From an uncultured Clostridia bacterium (GTDB taxonomy: Bacteria > Bacillota > Clostridia > TANB77 > CAG-508): 44,188 bases of DNA. The stretch spans positions 1 through 44,188 of the forward strand of contig CASAUJ010000010.1 of NCBI GenBank assembly GCA_949118805.1. The letters are read 5' to 3'. The position numbers were made by a program, and so were the translations under genes. A model generated the notes under the pieces. The model had not been told where the DNA came from. It saw nothing but the letters and a program-made list of their open reading frames with translations, and did no database searches. Positions 7,378-14,815 of this stretch are shown here, piece by piece; the stretch's first letter is position 1, and each line of letters begins with the position of its first letter.

Positions 7378-7391
7378 AAGGCAAATTAAAA

Positions 7392-7424
7392 GGAATGATT
7401 CCTGTACCATACAGAATTCATTCC
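7392..7424. repeat. Imperfect hairpin beyond the RT fragment
   Basis: Arms 7392-7406 and 7410-7424 pair with two mismatches around a 3-base loop. It lies between the transposase remnant and the reverse-transcriptase fragment. It could be a terminator, a mobile-element end or one of the hairpins that accompany DGR repeats. Nothing decides between them. Confidence 0.5.
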
Positions 7425-7468
7425 AAGGTTGTCTAGTAGCTACTCAAAAAATGTGCATTTTTTTGATT

Positions 7469-7609
7469 TCAATATATTTCTTTATTTATATTTTGGAAAT
7501 ATTTTCTTACATCCATCCTTATAATATTGTAATCTTCCCATATTCTTTTAGAGTGTAACATGGCTTTTGGTAGATGTAATATTGCTTGATACATACCTTT
7601 ATTGGGCAA
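7469..7609 (-). pseudogene. Reverse-transcriptase fragment (RT motifs 2-3), DGR/retroelement type
   Basis: A 46-codon stretch begins directly after an in-frame TGA (7610-7612) and ends at TGA (7469-7471). It reads LPNKGMYQAILHLPKAM and, 12 residues later, YNIIRMDVRKYFQNINKEI. This matches two adjacent blocks of retroelement RTs: the (P)N(R/K)G(I/M)(H/Y)xA motif and the motif 3/A core xxDVxKYFxxIN, whose Asp binds the catalytic metal. Their spacing is right for RTs. The YADD block and everything downstream are missing, so the fragment cannot be active. It overlaps the end of an FGE-domain fragment in another frame and lies downstream of a DGR-like target gene, the normal gene order in DGRs. 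The RT class is an inference; other RT families remain possible. Confidence 0.55.
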
Positions 7610-7721
7610 TCACACATATTGTTAGCGCACCTCCTCGATACATGTAGGATTCGACCATATTGTTTGGATAAGATGCCTCCTGCGTCTATTCCCATAAATT
7701 CCCTGCTACATCATATAAGTT
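7599..7721 (-). pseudogene. Fragment of an FGE/sulfatase-modifying-factor domain (paralogue of the next gene)
   Basis: In one frame this reads NLYDVAGNLWE, a TAG (7686-7688) where a Trp is expected, then about 20 diverged residues to YMYRGGA and a stop at 7599. The first part is nearly the same as VYDLAGNVWEW of the intact gene upstream, and the DNA over TATGAT..GAC matches at 28 of 32 positions. RGG is also shared. Similarity ends after RGG, exactly where the variable segment of the intact gene begins. The mismatches are not confined to template adenines, so this is a broken paralogous copy and not an obvious DGR template repeat. Confidence 0.65.
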
Positions 7722-7817
7722 TTTCTTTTTATCTATCATACATTGTGTACATTTCTTTGTTTTATCTTAAAATCAATCTTCTACTAATTAAAGTTTTAGC
7801 TTTGATAGTATTTCGTT

Positions 7818-9203
7818 CTACCACAAAGCTACACGGCACCCAAGACTACGGTCAGAAAGAGAAGTCTCTCCATAATAACGACTAAAAACTAGAAAATAAG
7901 AGCCACGGTTGAAACAATGCCCTCCTCTATAAGCACAAGGATTACTAGTATTACCTGTATACTCTAAAGTCCATTCCCATACATTTCCTGCTAGATCATA
8001 AACTCCTAATACACTATTTCTTTCTGTTGCTCCCGTTGTTAATAATACAGATGAACTTGGCTTGGTATAACTTGAAGTTACCTCTATCCAAGAACCTACT
8101 CTTGTTGGTTCTGTTGTATATTTCCCTCTTGTAATCATAAATTCAATATTATTATAATTTCCCCAATCACTTGAATCTGTTTTCAATTTTGTTTGTCTCG
8201 CTTCCTTCGTTTCGCCTAATTCACTTCCCTTTTCTTCTATATATTTTAATACTAAATCCCACTGAATCCCAAACATTAAACTACTTGTTTTTCCTCCTGT
8301 TCTCAATTCTTCGGACTTTGCTTGTGCTTGTTCACAAGTGATAAAATTATAAGGATAGGCATCTTGTCGAATCACTGCTGTTACTAATTCATCATCTTTT
8401 GTATATCTAGGAGTTATTGTCCCTACTTCATATCTTCCAATATAAAATCCACCATTTTGATATACACTTTTTAGCATACTTTTCTTATGATCATTATATG
8501 CTTTTTCATCTGCAAATCCATGTTGTACTGCTGCATAAAAGGTATCTGTATAACCAGATTGTCTATATGCACTGGCATAAGTTTGTAAATCGATTTCTAT
8601 TTTGGTATATTCTTCCTCTGTAAAATCTTTTATACCTAACCCTACTGTTTGATATACTTCCACCGTTCTTGGTACCTCAATCCATACCCATTCATTTTCA
8701 TTTTTATCTGTCATAACAAGTCCTGTATCAATTGTTCCTTCTATTTTCTTTGCTCCTTCTGGTACAAATGGACTCGTTTCTGCTGTTGATGGAGGCGTTA
8801 TCGTTCCCTCTACTTCTTCTCCTATTGTCACTTTTCCTTTTTCATCAATGGTTACTTCATAACTATCTATTACCACTGTAATTGGTAATTTTCCATTCGT
8901 ATCCGTTATCGTTCCAATCTTTTCAATTTTCGCTAATTCTTCTTTTAATTCTCCTACATTCAAATTTCCATCTTCATCATAACTTCCCATCACTGCTAAT
9001 TGTGCTTGTTCTCTTACATTAGCTTGATTCGTTTCATTTTTAGCAGTCATCGCTTTTCCAAGGATTCCCTCTTCTCCTGTTAATGTTGCAATACTCACTC
9101 CTGCTAAAATTAACAATACAATAATCGTAATCACTAAAGCAATTAAGGTAATTCCTTGGCTCGTTCTTCTTATTCTCCTTTTTAAATTTGTTATTTTTAT
9201 CAT
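7818..9203 (-). CDS. Prepilin-like secreted protein with C-terminal FGE/C-lectin-type domain and DGR-like variable end
   Basis: The 461-residue product starts with a basic stretch and GITLIALVITIIVLLILAG (residues 17-35), a type IV prepilin-like signal, though the usual Glu at +5 is Ala. Residues 40-130 form a charged linker with a short beta domain. Residues 150-461 form an FGE-sulfatase domain (C-type-lectin-like fold): EWVWIEVP, GGFYIGRYEVG, YPYNFITCEQAQ, FGIQWDLVLKYI, YDLAGNVWEWT and the closing RGG..GCRVAL block. In codons 429-454, 23 of 26 end in T or C, arginine is always CGT, and the residues are very diverse. That is what adenine mutagenesis of AAY codons in a DGR template would give. 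The inference is a surface-displayed binding protein diversified by a DGR. The start has GGGAG upstream, after a leader of about 160 bases from a TTGACA promoter. Confidence 0.85.
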   Translation of the reverse strand: MIKITNLKRRIRRTSQGITLIALVITIIVLLILAGVSIATLTGEEGILGKAMTAKNETNQANVREQAQLAVMGSYDEDGNLNVGELKEELAKIEKIGTITDTNGKLPITVVIDSYEVTIDEKGKVTIGEEVEGTITPPSTAETSPFVPEGAKKIEGTIDTGLVMTDKNENEWVWIEVPRTVEVYQTVGLGIKDFTEEEYTKIEIDLQTYASAYRQSGYTDTFYAAVQHGFADEKAYNDHKKSMLKSVYQNGGFYIGRYEVGTITPRYTKDDELVTAVIRQDAYPYNFITCEQAQAKSEELRTGGKTSSLMFGIQWDLVLKYIEEKGSELGETKEARQTKLKTDSSDWGNYNNIEFMITRGKYTTEPTRVGSWIEVTSSYTKPSSSVLLTTGATERNSVLGVYDLAGNVWEWTLEYTGNTSNPCAYRGGHCFNRGSYFLVFSRYYGETSLSDRSLGCRVALW

Positions 9204-9368
9204 ATTTTTCTCCCATCTCTCTTTTGTTTCTTTCCCTCTTTGGTTATAATTTCTTATTTCTTCATAGTATATACATCATTTTTCTTTCTCTCCCTATTTT
9301 TCTTAACAAATAATTGATTTCTCAAGATACTTTACTACTTCTTAATATCATTTTTTATTTACTTTTAC

Positions 9369-9397
9369 ATTTTATCAATAATCCAAAATAGTGTCAA
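9369..9397 (-). promoter_or_regulatory. Promoter of the prepilin-FGE gene
   Basis: A consensus -35 TTGACA (9392-9397) and TAAAAT (9369-9374) are separated by 17 bp on the minus strand, the best -35 match seen in the window. The transcript would have an unusually long, AT-rich leader of about 160 bases before the ATG at 9203. No riboswitch fold was recognised in it. Confidence 0.7.
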
Positions 9398-9430
9398 CAG
9401 ATTTACATATTTCGTTCCATTTTTTGAAAA

Positions 9431-9464
9431 ATAAAAAAGTTGATATCCTAAACCTATATCAACT
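9431..9464 (-). terminator. Terminator of the prs-gtrB unit
   Basis: A stem AGTTGATAT/ATATCAACT (9438-9446 with 9456-9464) around a 9-base loop is followed on the minus strand by TTTTTTATTTTT. It lies about 20 bases after the stop of the glycosyltransferase gene. Together with the next promoter it explains most of the 279-base gap at 9204-9482. Confidence 0.8.
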
Positions 9465-9482
9465 CAATTTTATAATCTAATT

Positions 9483-10418
9483 TCATTCTATATTAATCTT
9501 TTTATCAATAATATACTGTGGACGTTTCCTTGTTTCATCATAAATTCTAGCAATGTACTCAGACATCATCCAAATTGACAATAATTGCACTCCACTAAAT
9601 AGTGTAATCGTAACCATAATAGAAGTCCAACCTGGTGTTAAATTATTTAATTGAAATAAATAAGAAAGCAAAGAATACATTAAAATAATAATAGACATTA
9701 GAATTGTTAAAATTCCTAATCCTCCTACAAATTTTAAAGGTTTTGTAGAAAAACTGATTATTCCATTAGAAGCTAAGTTCCACATTTTTGTAAATGGATA
9801 TTTTGTTTTTCCTGCTTGTCTTTCTTGTCTTTCATAATCAAATGCTTTTTGTTTAAATCCTACCCAACTGAACAAACCTCTTAAAAATTTATTATGTTCT
9901 GGTAGCTGATTAATCACATCAACTACTTTCCTATCTACGACTCTAAAATCACCTGTATCTCGTGGTATTTCTATATCTGATAAAGCATTTAAAGTAGTAT
10001 AAAACATCTTAGCTGTTAATAATTTAAATTTGGACTCCCCTTTTCTTAGTTTTCTCTTTCCATAAATTACTTCATTCCCTTCCTCCCATAAAGAAATCAT
10101 TTCTGGTAATAATTCTGGTGGATCTTGAAGATCTACATCCATAATAGCCACTACCTCTCCTGTTACAAACTGAAGTCCTGCTGTCACTGCTTCTTGATGT
10201 CCAAAATTTCTAGAGAAACTAATTACCTTTACTTTTTCATTTTCTTGTGTTATTTTTTGTAATATTTCTAATGTTTTATCCTTAGATCCATCATTAATAT
10301 AAATGATTTCATAATCATATTGTTCACACTTTTCCAATACTTCTTTTGTTTTGAAATAAGAGGTCCTTATGACCTCTTCTTCATTATAAGCTGGTATCAC
10401 TATTGATATTTTTTTCAC
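9483..10418 (-). CDS. GtrB-like polyprenyl-phosphate glycosyltransferase (GT2)
   Basis: The 311-residue product resembles bactoprenol glucosyltransferases (GtrB/DPM1 type), which transfer a sugar from a nucleotide donor to undecaprenyl phosphate at the inner face of the membrane. The GT-A domain has SIVIPAYNEEEVI, YINDGSKDKT, MDVDLQDPPE (the DxD-type site) and the acceptor region DTGDFRVVDRKV. Two C-terminal membrane segments (about residues 230-255 and 265-290) precede the basic tail, as in this family. The start is GTG at 10418, preceded by AAGGATG, in nearly the same sequence context as the rfbD GTG start. It follows prs by 17 bases, so the two are probably co-transcribed. No GtrA-type flippase adjoins it. 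Confidence 0.88.
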   Translation of the reverse strand: MKKISIVIPAYNEEEVIRTSYFKTKEVLEKCEQYDYEIIYINDGSKDKTLEILQKITQENEKVKVISFSRNFGHQEAVTAGLQFVTGEVVAIMDVDLQDPPELLPEMISLWEEGNEVIYGKRKLRKGESKFKLLTAKMFYTTLNALSDIEIPRDTGDFRVVDRKVVDVINQLPEHNKFLRGLFSWVGFKQKAFDYERQERQAGKTKYPFTKMWNLASNGIISFSTKPLKFVGGLGILTILMSIIILMYSLLSYLFQLNNLTPGWTSIMVTITLFSGVQLLSIWMMSEYIARIYDETRKRPQYIIDKKINIE

Positions 10419-10435
10419 ATTAACACATCCTTATT

Positions 10436-11380
10436 TTAAGGTTTATAATATAATTCTCCTAATGGTCTTTCTTCGTTAATTCTTTGAATCGCTTCTGCAA
10501 ATAAAGGAGCAATAGATAAAACTGTCAAATTATCGATTCTTTTTTCTTCTGGTACAGGAACTGTATTGGTTACTACCATTTCCTTGATTCCTGAATTCTT
10601 AATTCTCTCAATTGCTGGTCCTGATAAAATACCATGGGTTCCTCCTGCATAAATTGCTTTTGCTTCAAATTTTTGTAATACTTTTACTGTTTCCATCATA
10701 GATCCAGCCGTAGCAATTTCATCATCAAAGATAATTGCATTTTTTCCTTTTACATCTCCAATTATAGTTCCAGCAATGGCTCTATCATCATTAGCATCTC
10801 TTCTTTTATCGACTAATGCAATTGGGCAATTAAAAAATTCAGAATATTTATAGGCTTTTTTTGAACTCCCTGCATCTGTTGCTACAATAACCATATCTTC
10901 TAATTGTTTTTCTTTAAAATATTCTTCTAATAAATATTCTGCTGTTAGTCTATCACAATTTACATTAAAATATGCTTGTATGGCTGGATTGTGTAAATCA
11001 CAAGTAATCACTCTAGTAGCTCCAGCTGCTTCTAATATTTCAGCAATTAGTTTCGCAGTCACAGGTACACGAGGTTGATCTTTCTTATCGGATCTTGAAT
11101 ATGGAAAATATGGTAAAACTACATTGATATTTTTTGCTGATGCTCTTTTGATCGCATCAATTGTAATTAATAATTCCATAATTCTTTCATTTACTGGTGG
11201 TTGTGAAGTTTGTACAATATAAACATCTTTTTCTCTTACCGTTTCTAAAATTTGTACAAAGTTATTATCATTTGAAAATTTTTGATGGTTGATTTTTCCC
11301 ATCTCAACTCCTAAACAATCACAAATTTCTTTTGTAAATTCTTCTGCGGTTGGACAAGCAAATATTTTAATATTCTTCAT
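10436..11380 (-). CDS. prs: Ribose-phosphate pyrophosphokinase
   Basis: Prs makes PRPP from ribose 5-phosphate and ATP for nucleotide, His and Trp synthesis. The 314-residue product has the usual length and motifs: FSNDNNFVQ near the N-terminus, PYFPYSRSDKKD (ATP loop), DLHNPAIQAYF, VATDAGSSKKAYKY, VDKRRD and the PRPP loop FDDEIATAGSM. Bacterial Prs usually has DLHA.QIQGFF and VSPDVGGVxRA at the matching places, so the N(P)AIQAYF and ATDAGSSKKA sequences place it in a somewhat divergent branch. The start is preceded by AAAAGGAGAT. gtrB follows 17 bases downstream. Confidence 0.93.
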   Translation of the reverse strand: MKNIKIFACPTAEEFTKEICDCLGVEMGKINHQKFSNDNNFVQILETVREKDVYIVQTSQPPVNERIMELLITIDAIKRASAKNINVVLPYFPYSRSDKKDQPRVPVTAKLIAEILEAAGATRVITCDLHNPAIQAYFNVNCDRLTAEYLLEEYFKEKQLEDMVIVATDAGSSKKAYKYSEFFNCPIALVDKRRDANDDRAIAGTIIGDVKGKNAIIFDDEIATAGSMMETVKVLQKFEAKAIYAGGTHGILSGPAIERIKNSGIKEMVVTNTVPVPEEKRIDNLTVLSIAPLFAEAIQRINEERPLGELYYKP

Positions 11381-11502
11381 CTTTCTCTATCTCCTTTTCT
11401 ATTTTTTACGTATCCTATCATATCATATTTTTTTTATTTTGTGTTATTTTTTTGCTATTTTTTGTATTTTTTTCTCTCATTTTGTCCGATTTTTAATCTT
11501 AA

Positions 11503-11549
11503 TAAAAAAATTAAGATTTCATATCCTTCTTTTGATACAAAATCTTAAT
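11503..11549 (-). terminator. Terminator after the cadherin-like protein gene
   Basis: On the minus strand ATTAAGATT (11541-11549) and AATCTTAAT (11510-11518) can pair across a 22-base loop and are followed by seven T. A second AATCTTAAT at 11495-11503 gives an alternative pairing. It sits just after the stop at 11555. Confidence 0.6.
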
Positions 11550-11554
11550 CCTTT

Positions 11555-12907
11555 TTAAAAATGTTTTCCTCTTGTTTTTTTCTTTTCGATTGGTTCTATT
11601 TCTTCCCAATCCTCCTCTTCTTCCTCTTCTCTTTGCTCCTTTAAATCGGCAAAAAATTCTTGATCTTCTTTTCTTCTTTTTATCATTACCGAACTCACTA
11701 TGGTAACAATAACCAATAAAACAACTGCCACCCCAATTGCTAATAATACCCAATTATCCTTTAAAAATTTCAAAATAACATTTTCTTCTTCTTTCTCCTC
11801 TTCCATTTGTGGCAAAATCGTTTTGTTTACTAAAATAGTATAGATAACCGTTTCTTCTGTTTCTTCATCTTGTACTTCAATGGTAATGATATTTTCTCCT
11901 TCTTCTAAATTTTCATTGCCTGAAATGGTTACTTCTACTTTTTCTCGATTTGGAATTACTTTTAAAGGAAGAGTTTCTAAATCTTCTTTTAGATGAATAG
12001 TATATTCATAAAGATCCATTTTAAATTCAGGTTCTAAATAAATTTCATGATCTCCTTCCATTGTGATGGAAAGCAACCCCAGTGGTTCTTGTTCATTTTT
12101 ATCATTATCATCATCCTTGCCCTCGTCCTCTTTTGATGGATCCACTTTTTCATTTGGTTCTTCTATTACATTGGGAATTACTGTCTGATTGGTATCGGCT
12201 TGTCTAGCAATTCGAATAATATATGTTTTTTGTGTTTTTCCATCTGGTGCAGTTACTGTGATCCTAATTGAATTCGTTCCTACTTGTAAATCGTTCGCAT
12301 TTCCACTTACTACATATTTTGCCCCTGATGCTTGTACTTTTGCATATACTTTTACAGATGTTACATCATTTGGTACTGTTACGTTATATTCTGTTTTATC
12401 CGCTTTGAAACCAGAAAAGTCATATGGATTGATTCCTAAATTAGACAAATTAGCATTAGAAGAAAGAGTTGGTGTACTTGGTTTTTGCTGATTTCCCTCT
12501 CCGTTTGTTCCACCATTCCCCTCATTTCCACTTGCTACTACTTCTATGGTTATGGTTCGATTGACTGGCTCTTCACTAGAAGCATTAATATCTGTCATAC
12601 CTCCTATTAAAGAAAAGGTATATTTTGTCCCTGGCGCTCCTGCTGTAAAAGTGATACTATCCGTTCCTGTTGCATTTCCATTTACATTGGTATATCCATA
12701 AATTGTCTTGGATTGTCCATTTCCTGAAAGAGTTACATTCCATGCCCCTGCTGTTACCGTTCCTGTTACTGTAACCGTTTGTCCTTGTGTAGGATTCATT
12801 GTACTAGCTGTTAAACTAGCTCCTGCTGCTTCTACTCTACTATTTTTTATAAAAATAATCATACTAAAAAATAAAATAATAAAAAATATTTTTTTGGCTT
12901 GCTTCAC
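11555..12907 (-). CDS. Membrane-anchored surface protein with Ig/cohesin-like and two cadherin-like domains
   Basis: The 450-residue product has a signal peptide (residues 1-27, ending VEAAG), an Ig-like or cohesin-like beta domain (28-125, LTASTMNPTQGQTVTVTGTV), then two cadherin-like beta-sandwich domains (about 150-235, ANLSNLGINPYDFSGFKADK..YNVTVPNDV; and about 278-365). An acidic Asp/Glu/Lys linker lies between them. One membrane helix (about 388-412) is followed by an acidic cytoplasmic tail. The GTG start has AAAGGAGAAAG 5 bases upstream. It lies 14 bases after the dockerin-protein gene, so the two are co-transcribed. The first domain could be the receptor for the neighbour's dockerin, but its cohesin identity is a guess. 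It probably links a hydrolase to the cell surface. Confidence 0.75.
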   Translation of the reverse strand: MKQAKKIFFIILFFSMIIFIKNSRVEAAGASLTASTMNPTQGQTVTVTGTVTAGAWNVTLSGNGQSKTIYGYTNVNGNATGTDSITFTAGAPGTKYTFSLIGGMTDINASSEEPVNRTITIEVVASGNEGNGGTNGEGNQQKPSTPTLSSNANLSNLGINPYDFSGFKADKTEYNVTVPNDVTSVKVYAKVQASGAKYVVSGNANDLQVGTNSIRITVTAPDGKTQKTYIIRIARQADTNQTVIPNVIEEPNEKVDPSKEDEGKDDDNDKNEQEPLGLLSITMEGDHEIYLEPEFKMDLYEYTIHLKEDLETLPLKVIPNREKVEVTISGNENLEEGENIITIEVQDEETEETVIYTILVNKTILPQMEEEKEEENVILKFLKDNWVLLAIGVAVVLLVIVTIVSSVMIKRRKEDQEFFADLKEQREEEEEEDWEEIEPIEKKKTRGKHF

Positions 12908-12921
12908 TTGGCTTTCTCCTT

Positions 12922-14637
12922 TTATATCTTAATATTAGCTATATGCAATAATTTTTTTTGTATTCCTAACAAATCAGCTGTGTCAATTTTTCCATCAAAA
13001 TTCAAGTCAACTGCTTTTTTTATCGTTGCATCTGTTATTGGTGCAATATTTAATATATGTTTCTGAATCATTAATAAATCTGCTGTGTTAATTAATCCAT
13101 CTCCAGTTAAGTCTCCTAATTTAACCACACTATAATTTTTGTTACTAATATTAATCGTTGCTCCAGTTGGTAAAGGATCCTTTTCCGCTATTGCTTTTCC
13201 ATCTTTTGTAGCAGATATTACTGTATGTTTTGATTTTATATCTTTTAAGGTTGTCTCTGGCTCTGTTATCATATAACTTCCTTCTATTTTAAAATTATGA
13301 CATTCTTGTTCATCTGGTTTTTGATTTCCTCCTGGTGGATTCGTATCACTTGGTTGATTTGGTACCTGATATACATCTTCTACTGTGTTAACAGGTGTCA
13401 AATAACTATTGGATACATAACCATCTTTTCCATTCACTCTCACTTTTGACCAACCTGTACCATTTTCATTATAATTTAACATCAAAACTGGTGTATTTCT
13501 CTTCAAAGATTCTGCAATTCCATAACTCGTACCAGGTCCTGTTCGTAAAGATACATTGTAATAATTAGAACTAATAAAATACAAAGTACCATCATTAGTT
13601 GTTAAATTACTTGGCAATTTAACATAGGCTGGCATATTTTTATAGATTGGTATGACAAAAGTCAATTCTCGATTTAGCCAATTATTGTTTAAATATTCAT
13701 TAAACAACATTTCTGCCTGATTGGTAGGATCTTGTACATTGGTCATATATTGGTGCCAATATAACCCTGTTTCTTTATCATTTACTACATCAAATTTAAA
13801 AGTATATTTAGTATTTTGTCCTGCTTTAATATAAGAATTAGCAATTAACTTAGCACCTTCTACCAAAGCCTTTTGTGGCGTATTCCATCCTGCTTTTTGT
13901 GCATAAGCCAATCCTCTCAATGTATTACCTACTCCATCACTTGCTCCATAATTGAAGAAATTATAAGTGTTGGGATAAGAACTATTATTTCCTGAAATCA
14001 TTCCTGGTAAAGCAGTTCCTTTTCCTAATTCCTGAAATATTTTTACGACAATACTTAAAGCATTTTCTCCTGAAGCTGCTGCTGCATCATATATCATTTG
14101 TGCATAAGATACTCCATTTACTTTTCCTGCTAAATAAGTCCCTTGTACTGCTTTTTCTATCTCTGATACAGATACAACTGTACTGTTAGATAAATCTAAA
14201 AATTGAAATATGGTTGTTTCTGTTAAAAAGTTTCTAGGATCTAAATAATAATTAACAATTCGTCTATGAGCACAATAATATCCTATATCTCCTTGTTGTC
14301 CACAAGGACAAAGCCAAGAACCATTACTTTTATAAATAGTATTTCTTAAACATTTATTTTCATTTGCAGTACTTGTTAGGTCATTCCAATCAATATCGGT
14401 ATAAAAAGCTTTAAATTTCCAATTGGTATGTCCTGTATCTTCTACCAGTTTCTTAAGCATTTTTTGATAACTCTCAGGAAATGCTGAAATCCCATTATTG
14501 TTATTTCCATTCGCGTTAATTGTTACTTGATTATATGCTGCTTGTACTTCATTTGGAATTAAAAAGATTAAAAAATTTGATAAAATCGCTATTATTATCA
14601 TCATTAAAATACAATGATGAAAAAAGATCTTTTTCAT
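12922..14637 (-). CDS. Secreted glucosaminidase-type wall hydrolase with SH3b and type I dockerin
   Basis: The 571-residue product has a long signal peptide (residues 1-33, ending VQA), then a glucosaminidase-like domain (about 50-330) with the landmark YYLDPRNFLTETTIFQFLDLS and the later YNFFNYGASDG. An SH3_3 domain follows (about 352-415, VSLRTGPGTSYGIAESL and WSKVRVNGKDGYVSNSYL). A Pro/Asn linker leads to a C-terminal dockerin (about 505-571) with two calcium-loop repeats, DLTGDGLINTADLLMIQ and DLNFDGKIDTADLLGIQ. A Cys-rich insertion near residues 93-121 includes CPC. The gene has its own promoter (14698-14727) and a WalR-like doublet upstream, as expected for an autolysin. It sits first in a two-gene unit with a candidate anchor protein. 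Start: AGGAGG 8 bases upstream. Confidence 0.88.
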   Translation of the reverse strand: MKKIFFHHCILMMIIIAILSNFLIFLIPNEVQAAYNQVTINANGNNNNGISAFPESYQKMLKKLVEDTGHTNWKFKAFYTDIDWNDLTSTANENKCLRNTIYKSNGSWLCPCGQQGDIGYYCAHRRIVNYYLDPRNFLTETTIFQFLDLSNSTVVSVSEIEKAVQGTYLAGKVNGVSYAQMIYDAAAASGENALSIVVKIFQELGKGTALPGMISGNNSSYPNTYNFFNYGASDGVGNTLRGLAYAQKAGWNTPQKALVEGAKLIANSYIKAGQNTKYTFKFDVVNDKETGLYWHQYMTNVQDPTNQAEMLFNEYLNNNWLNRELTFVIPIYKNMPAYVKLPSNLTTNDGTLYFISSNYYNVSLRTGPGTSYGIAESLKRNTPVLMLNYNENGTGWSKVRVNGKDGYVSNSYLTPVNTVEDVYQVPNQPSDTNPPGGNQKPDEQECHNFKIEGSYMITEPETTLKDIKSKHTVISATKDGKAIAEKDPLPTGATINISNKNYSVVKLGDLTGDGLINTADLLMIQKHILNIAPITDATIKKAVDLNFDGKIDTADLLGIQKKLLHIANIKI

Positions 14638-14697
14638 TTTCTTTTGCCTCCTATATATATTTCTTTTGTTTGAAAATTCGTCTTATTTTTCATCATA

Positions 14698-14727
14698 AGT
14701 ATATCATTAATCTAAAAAAATAGTCAA
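14698..14727 (-). promoter_or_regulatory. Promoter of the dockerin/glucosaminidase gene
   Basis: TTGACT (14722-14727) and TATACT (14698-14703) are separated by 18 bp on the minus strand. Transcription would begin about 55 bases before the ATG at 14637. Confidence 0.6.
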
Positions 14728-14751
14728 TAAATTTGTTTTAATTCCTTTTTT

Positions 14752-14768
14752 TGTAATATAATTGTAAT
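14752..14768 (+). promoter_or_regulatory. WalR-like doublet upstream of the autolysin promoter
   Basis: TGTAAT (14752-14757) and TGTAAT (14763-14768) are repeated with an 11 bp period on the plus strand, matching TGTWAH-N5-TGTWAH. They lie about 25 bp upstream of the -35 of the dockerin/glucosaminidase gene, in reverse orientation to it. The intervening ATAAT is the same as in the mreB-family site. Confidence 0.4.
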
Positions 14769-14770
14769 AT

Positions 14771-14809
14771 AAAACGGAATTAAGATTGCTTATTTCTTAA
14801 TTCCGTTTT
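14771..14809. terminator. Terminator of the rhamnose operon
   Basis: A perfect 15-bp stem (14771-14785 with 14795-14809) closes a 9-base loop just after the rfbB stop. On the minus strand it is followed by TATATTAC; the T-run is better on the plus strand, so it may act in both directions. Confidence 0.75.
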
Positions 14810-14815
14810 TTCTTT

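Noticed and set aside
7599..7721. FGE fragment as the DGR template repeat
   Set aside because: Its differences from the intact gene include non-adenine positions, and similarity ends where the variable segment begins. It fits a broken paralogue better.
9204..9368. Small gene or riboswitch in the long leader of the prepilin-FGE gene
   Set aside because: The stretch is AT-rich, with no convincing start codon plus ribosome site and no recognisable conserved RNA fold.
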